DNA from: DASQJL01 sp036380835
GTDB lineage: Bacteria; Eisenbacteria; RBG-16-71-46; SZUA-252
Assembly (NCBI GenBank): GCA_036380835.1
Contig: DASVDZ010000047.1
Coordinates: 1-64,000 of the forward strand
Direction: 5' to 3'
Length of the DNA: 64,000 nucleotides
Part shown: positions 60,159 through 64,000 of the stretch, in pieces
Layout: the number at the start of each line of letters is the position of its first letter
Numbering within the stretch: position 1 is the stretch's first letter
Made by a program: the position numbers and the translations under genes
Notes under the pieces: model-generated
The model's database searches: none
What the model was told of the DNA's origin: nothing
What the model saw: the letters and a program-made list of their open reading frames with translations, nothing else

Positions 60159-61087
60159 GGTTGTCCCCCCGCCTTTCCGGAAAGGGCCTGCGCCAACGAC
60201 GAGACCATGGAATCGAACTTGGCGAAGACGTCGTCGGTGCCGGGAATCCCGCCCGCCTCGGTGGCGACCTCGACGGCGACGCCGCCCGCGCGCTTCGCCA
60301 GTTCCTTGCTGGCGTCGGCCTTGTAGTACGGCTGGTACTCGACGACCTTCACGCCCGCTTGCTTCATCGCCTCCGCGAGCTCGGCGATATGGCGAGGGCT
60401 CGGCGGAATCCCCGGCTTCGGCTCGACGGTTCCGAAGATCTTCAGACCGAAGCGCTCGGCGAAGTAGATGAAGTTCCGGTGATAGATCACGAGGGAGGCT
60501 CCCTTGTGCGGAGCAAGCTCCCGCTCCCACTTCGCGAGCGAGGTCTCCATCCTCGCGTCGAACGCCTTGGCGTTCGCGGCGTAGTCGGACGCGTTCGCCG
60601 GATCGAGCGAGGAGAACACCGCCGCGAGATGGTCGGCCACGGCCTCGAGCTGTTTCGGATCGAGGTAGTAGTGGGGATTCCCGAGCGGGTGGATGTCCCC
60701 CTCGGCGCGGTTCACCGTGCCCACCGGCTTCTCGAGCACCGCGACGCCCTCCGAAGCGTCCACGAATCCCTTCGCGCCCGGCTGGATCTTCGGATTGCGG
60801 CTACCCGGCAGCACGAGCGGGAGCCAGCCGCCGTCCAGCTCCAGGCCGACGGAGACGAACACGTCGGCCTGTTGGATCTTCTTCATCAAGCTCGGCTTGG
60901 CCGGAACGAAGTGCGGATCCTCGTCGCCCCGACAAAGGCTTTGCGCCGAAACGTGCTTCCCGCCCACGAACTGGGCGACGGAAGCGAGATCGGTCAGCGA
61001 CGTCGCGACGTTCAGATCGGCGAACGCGGTGGGCGCGATCAGGAGCCCCCCGGCGGCCGCCATCATGCCTCTCACGAACCAATTCAT
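60155..61087 (-). CDS. metal ABC transporter substrate-binding protein (ZnuA/TroA family)
   Basis: 310 residues; signal peptide about 1-23. TSLTDLASVAQFVGGKHV opens the cluster A-I fold; candidate metal ligands include EDPHFVPAKPS (His), HPLGNPHYYLDP (His), VIYHRNFIYFAERFG (His) and YQPYYK. Long backbone helix present. There is no His-rich loop of the size seen in many ZnuA proteins. GGGAGG precedes the ATG. A 64 bp gap separates it from the porin gene upstream. Zinc is favoured over manganese, not proved. Confidence 0.88.
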   Translation of the reverse strand: MNWFVRGMMAAAGGLLIAPTAFADLNVATSLTDLASVAQFVGGKHVSAQSLCRGDEDPHFVPAKPSLMKKIQQADVFVSVGLELDGGWLPLVLPGSRNPKIQPGAKGFVDASEGVAVLEKPVGTVNRAEGDIHPLGNPHYYLDPKQLEAVADHLAAVFSSLDPANASDYAANAKAFDARMETSLAKWERELAPHKGASLVIYHRNFIYFAERFGLKIFGTVEPKPGIPPSPRHIAELAEAMKQAGVKVVEYQPYYKADASKELAKRAGGVAVEVATEAGGIPGTDDVFAKFDSMVSSLAQALSGKAGGQP

Positions 61088-61151
61088 GGATTCCTCCCGA
61101 GTCTGAGCGTTCCTGCTTCGTGGGTTCTTCCGCGGCCGACGCGACGCGGGG

Positions 61152-62243
61152 TCAGTACGCGTGGGCCGGGTGGTAGCCGATCGTGAAACTCAGTTGCACC
61201 ATGATTCGGTCGTCGTTCCGCTTGATCCCGTCGCCGGCGTCCGCCGCCGCGTGGCTGTACTCCAGCCTCACCGAGGAGAACTCCGAGGGGGTCCACGCGA
61301 CGTTGGCGGAGCCCCGCGTCACCCTCCCGGGAATCTCGGTACCCGTCCCGTCGACCAGGAAGTCGGCGAAGCTGTCCTTCGATTGCTCGCCGCGGACCCC
61401 GGCCCACCAGACCTGCGACAGACGATCCTGGAACGACGCGTACCAGCCGTCTTGCTGCTTGCGGTACGTCCCGCCGGCGGACGAGCCCTTCTGGATGTAT
61501 TCGCCCTGCGCGATCCATCCGCGGCGATTCGAGTTCTGGGGAGGGACGTGGCGAATCGTGGCGTCCGCGCCGATCGCGGAGTTCAGAGAGCCGTCTTCCC
61601 CGCGCCCCTGCAGGAGGGACTGGCCGATCTCCAGCGTGGTCGCGCCGTTCAAGTCGAACACGTTCTTGAAGTGCCCGAGGAACGGGACGTTGTCGTGTCT
61701 CGTCGAGCCGAAGTCGAGGGGATGCTCGTCGTCGGTGGGGATGGCCTGGTAGATCCCGCCGGTCAATTCAGAGAACCAGGGCAGGGGGGTGAGCCACGCC
61801 GCCTCCATCCCGGCATCCTTGAACCCCTCCTCCCCGATGGAGTTGGCCATGATGATCGGAGCCTGGATGAACGGAAACGCGTGGGCGTGGAGCAGCCCGT
61901 GTTTTCCGAAGCTGCCCCGGATCTTCCCGAGGGTCAGCTGAATGGAAGGGATGCGCGTGGTGCGCGCCCACACCTCTTCCGGATCCACTCCGTCCGGCGC
62001 GAAGACGATGTTGCTCGTCAGGGTCCAGTACGGGTCCACGACGGAGATGAGGCTGATCTCCGCCTCGTCGAACCGCAGTCCGTACGGCTCGTTCAGGCTG
62101 CGCGCGGCCTGTCCTGAGAAGAGGGCGTTCATTCCGATCGAAGGGTTCGCCAGATTGGAGAACATCGATCGCGCCTGAGCGGCGGCGAGGACGGGCGCGC
62201 ACATCAATCCGGCGAACAGGCAAGCAAACAGGCGAAGTCTCAT
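61152..62243 (-). CDS. outer-membrane porin-like protein of the metal-uptake locus
   Basis: 363 residues: signal peptide about 1-23 (ending AAAQA), then a beta barrel (RFDEAEISLISVVDPYWTL, IQLTLGKIRGSFGKHG, WYASFQDRLSQVWWAGVRG, SVRLEYSHAAADAG) with an end strand IMVQLSFTIGYHP and a C-terminal aromatic residue. Some His/Asp-rich loops (HGLLHAHAF, TDDEHPLDF) could bind metal. AGGAGG upstream of the ATG. The location before the binding-protein and permease genes suggests it is the outer-membrane entry for the same metal. Confidence 0.75.
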   Translation of the reverse strand: MRLRLFACLFAGLMCAPVLAAAQARSMFSNLANPSIGMNALFSGQAARSLNEPYGLRFDEAEISLISVVDPYWTLTSNIVFAPDGVDPEEVWARTTRIPSIQLTLGKIRGSFGKHGLLHAHAFPFIQAPIIMANSIGEEGFKDAGMEAAWLTPLPWFSELTGGIYQAIPTDDEHPLDFGSTRHDNVPFLGHFKNVFDLNGATTLEIGQSLLQGRGEDGSLNSAIGADATIRHVPPQNSNRRGWIAQGEYIQKGSSAGGTYRKQQDGWYASFQDRLSQVWWAGVRGEQSKDSFADFLVDGTGTEIPGRVTRGSANVAWTPSEFSSVRLEYSHAAADAGDGIKRNDDRIMVQLSFTIGYHPAHAY

Positions 62244-62370
62244 GGGCCGAGGCCTCCTGAGAACGGAAGGCGAGCATGTTGACGACAGCCAGCGTCGAGC
62301 CGGGCGGGCACGCGGTTCGCGGCTCGCCGGCGTCCAGGCGCCGAGTTCGAACGGGAGAGGCTAGGGGGTG

Positions 62371-62664
62371 CTAGGTCCGGGGAGGAGCGCGGCTCGGAGG
62401 GGCGCCGTGCTTGTCGACATCGGGGGCGACGTCGAGACAGATCCGGGGCGCGGCATCGAAAGACGGGCCAAGCGTCGGCACCGACGCCGCGTGCGGCACG
62501 ACGGCCGGCGTGTGGGCCACGGTGCAGAGCGCGCAGTCATCGGCGCGCCTCGCGTCGCGGTGCTGGTGCACCGCGACCACGAGGACCACGCCGATGAGAT
62601 AGACGGCGACCGCTCCCCTTAGCCACGGGGCGATCCGCCGTTCGATGTGACGAAGTCGGTTCAT
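62371..62664 (-). CDS. DUF2946-like small membrane protein
   Basis: 97 residues. One helix (LRGAVAVYLIGVVLVVAVHQ, about 15-34) then a Cys/His-rich stretch (HQHRDARRADDCALCTVAH) with a CxxC and His-rich flanks, resembling DUF2946 proteins that occur beside metal-transport genes. The rest is Pro/Ala-rich. I choose the ATG at 62664; the frame is open a little upstream. It lies 127 bp before the porin gene on the same strand and may be the first gene of the uptake locus. Confidence 0.55.
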   Translation of the reverse strand: MNRLRHIERRIAPWLRGAVAVYLIGVVLVVAVHQHRDARRADDCALCTVAHTPAVVPHAASVPTLGPSFDAAPRICLDVAPDVDKHGAPPSRAPPRT

Positions 62665-62750
62665 GAGGATCGAGGGGCCCGGCACGCGCCGGCCGCCCCC
62701 AAAGTCTGAGCGGGGCCGAGTCTCCCCGTCAAGACCGCAGCTGCCTCCCC

Positions 62751-62918
62751 TCAGCCTTTCCGCGAGGCCCAGATCATCCCGACGCCCCAGACGATCAGGA
62801 GCGCCGGCCAGTAGCGGAGGATGTTGCCGTGAAGGAGGCCGAACTGCTGGAGGAGGAGCCCGGTGCCCACCGCGATGAGCGTCAGGGGAAACGCGATCGT
62901 GTGACTGCCTCCGGCCAT
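62751..62918 (-). CDS. 55-residue LiaI/DUF5668-like membrane protein
   Basis: A small gene that is easy to miss. It encodes MAGGSHTIAFP, a first helix (LTLIAVGTGLLLQQFGLL), HGNILRYWPAL and a second helix (LIVWGVGMIWAS) ending RKG. GGGAGG lies upstream at good spacing. The pattern HGNILRYWPALLIVWG matches the DUF5668 module, as seen in the N-terminal half of the next gene (FWVLQYWPVVLIAIGLAL). It may form a complex with that protein. Confidence 0.75.
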   Translation of the reverse strand: MAGGSHTIAFPLTLIAVGTGLLLQQFGLLHGNILRYWPALLIVWGVGMIWASRKG

Positions 62919-62961
62919 CGTGTGGATCCTCCCTGGAATGGTGGGTCGTGAACGACTGGGG

Positions 62962-63885
62962 CTAGAGCGCCGACTGCGCCGCCCGTTTGACGCGCAGGTA
63001 GAAGAGCGGCCCCTCCACGCGGATCACGATCACGCGACCCGACCCGTCCGCGGTCCACAGCCTGGTTCGCGACCGACCTCCCACGTGTCGGAGGAAATCG
63101 TCGGGAACCGAGGCCCACGTCAGAGGGGAATGGATCTCGACCCGGACCGGCGCGTTCGCCGGCACCACGACGTCGGCCTTCGAGAGGAACCCGCGCAGCA
63201 GGACGAGCGCGGGGCGCCCGGCTCCGGTCGCCACGACGCGCACGCCGGAGGCCATGGCGTCGAAGTCGCACCGCTCCGGACGGAGGCGGCTCACGTCCGC
63301 GCGCACGCTGGAGAGGAGCGACTTCGTCTCGAGGCGGAGCCCGAGGCGGTCCGGCGCGTGGACCGATATCGTGCCGCCGAGGGGCGCCTGATAGACGTGC
63401 GTCCCCGAGGCCGGCCAGTCGAGGAGCGCCGCGCCGTTCGACGACTGGAAGTGGTGCGTCGCCTTCGCCTCGCCTCCCGCGCCTCGCACGGTCAGCTCCA
63501 GACGTCGCGACGCGTCGCCCGCGGCCCCCGCGTCGACGTCGATCGACCCTCCGAAGGCCCTCGCGCGCATGGTCAGCGATTCGACGCGCGGGTGCGCGAG
63601 GTCGAGGATCGTCGCGTACGCGGGGCGCGTCGGGGCACCGTGGTGATAGGCCCACCACGCGCCGGCCGCCATCAGGGCGATGACGAGGAGGGTCGCGATC
63701 CACCCAAGGAGCGCGTTCCGGATGGCGTTGGCCAGGAGCGCCAGGCCGATCGCGATGAGCACCACCGGCCAGTACTGGAGGACCCAGAACGCGGAGCCGG
63801 CGGGCAGGAATCCGATGTGGCCCGCAAGGAGGATCACCCCGAGGCCCACCAGGAGCACGCCGAGCACGAGCTTGCCGAATCCCAT
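62962..63885 (-). CDS. LiaF-like membrane protein with DUF5668 module and beta-helix-like domain
   Basis: About 307 residues. Three helices at the N-terminus (LVLGVLLVGLGVILLAGHI; FWVLQYWPVVLIAIGLALLA; WIATLLVIALMAAGAWWA) are followed by a soluble adhesin/LiaF-type domain of about 220 residues (SIDVDAGAAGDASRRLELTV, ISVHAPDRLGLRLETKS). LiaF-like proteins restrain cell-envelope stress kinases, and the C-terminal domain is probably exposed. A GTG at 63903 would add six residues. The 55-residue protein follows it at once. Confidence 0.72.
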   Translation of the reverse strand: MGFGKLVLGVLLVGLGVILLAGHIGFLPAGSAFWVLQYWPVVLIAIGLALLANAIRNALLGWIATLLVIALMAAGAWWAYHHGAPTRPAYATILDLAHPRVESLTMRARAFGGSIDVDAGAAGDASRRLELTVRGAGGEAKATHHFQSSNGAALLDWPASGTHVYQAPLGGTISVHAPDRLGLRLETKSLLSSVRADVSRLRPERCDFDAMASGVRVVATGAGRPALVLLRGFLSKADVVVPANAPVRVEIHSPLTWASVPDDFLRHVGGRSRTRLWTADGSGRVIVIRVEGPLFYLRVKRAAQSAL

Positions 63886-64000
63886 GGGGGGAAGCCGTAT
63901 CACGGGGGCCGGTCCGATGCAAGGGACGCCTTGGAGGGGCCCTCCGTCGGGCTGTCCCAGGCCCCGGCGGCAAGTACCTTTCCGTGCTTCGGGATAGCGT
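63886..64000. other. window edge, no gene seen
   Basis: The last 115 bp upstream of the LiaF-like gene show no supported coding frame on either strand. The region is GC-rich with no clear promoter. Confidence 0.4.

Overview
This 64 kb window is a bacterial chromosome segment with about 55 protein genes, tightly packed on both strands, with no rRNA, tRNA, CRISPR array, insertion sequence or phage gene that I can support. From about 3.7 kb onward the DNA is very GC-rich. It carries a Gram-negative style envelope repertoire: outer-membrane barrels, signal peptides, a lipoprotein, and a secreted metalloprotease whose C-terminus looks like the FlgD/type-IX-type tails common in the FCB group. It also has groESL under a CIRCE element and a two-subunit DNA topoisomerase VI. 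The combination suggests an uncultured, GC-rich FCB-type lineage such as Candidatus Eisenbacteria; this is inference from gene content, not a phylogenetic placement.

Layout. 1-3.6 kb: the 3' end of a nitroreductase, then a run of small stand-alone plus-strand domain genes (DUF4256, methyltransferase, RibD-type reductase, cupin, DinB, VOC) with visibly lower GC than the rest. 3.7-9 kb: a small acidic protein, endonuclease IV, a Nudix hydrolase, and an SbcD/SbcC-like (YhaO/YhaN-like) nuclease-ATPase pair. 9-14.4 kb: a HEAT-repeat protein, an HD-GYP protein that appears to share its N-terminal domain, a sigma-54 activator with a degenerate receiver domain, and a VOC protein. 14.4-19.2 kb: a TPR glycosyltransferase and groES-groL. 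19.2-24.7 kb: an operon of YceI, a haem-motif outer-membrane barrel and a haem-motif lipoprotein, then a DUF2723 membrane protein and a histone-deacetylase-fold enzyme. 24.7-35.3 kb: a membrane protein, a helicase-nuclease fusion, thioredoxin, an ABC exporter, two M24 peptidases flanking HflX, and ArfB.

35.3-39.5 kb: a membrane-anchored solute-binding protein that overlaps a hybrid histidine kinase. 39.5-53.8 kb: a long minus-strand series that begins with a GspE-like pseudo-ATPase and PilT, passes through a HAD phosphatase, and continues with a compact set of glycoside-hydrolase-like protein, YaiO-type TPR/barrel, membrane HEAT protein and processive GT2. That set looks like an exopolysaccharide synthesis and export locus. 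It is followed by an M6 protease and a GNAT. 54-57.7 kb: topoisomerase VI B and A subunits and a secreted protein. 57.7-62.7 kb: a doxX-marR unit with a palindromic operator, then a zinc/manganese-type uptake locus (permease, binding protein, porin, DUF2946-like protein) with no ATPase gene. 62.7-64 kb: two LiaI/LiaF-like membrane proteins, one of only 55 residues.

The observations I would follow first are the likely inactive PilB/GspE-type partner beside PilT, the GT2-HEAT-YaiO-hydrolase polysaccharide locus, bacterial topoisomerase VI, the paired HEAT and HD-GYP proteins, the receiver with Glu in place of the phospho-acceptor Asp, and the binding-protein/kinase pair.
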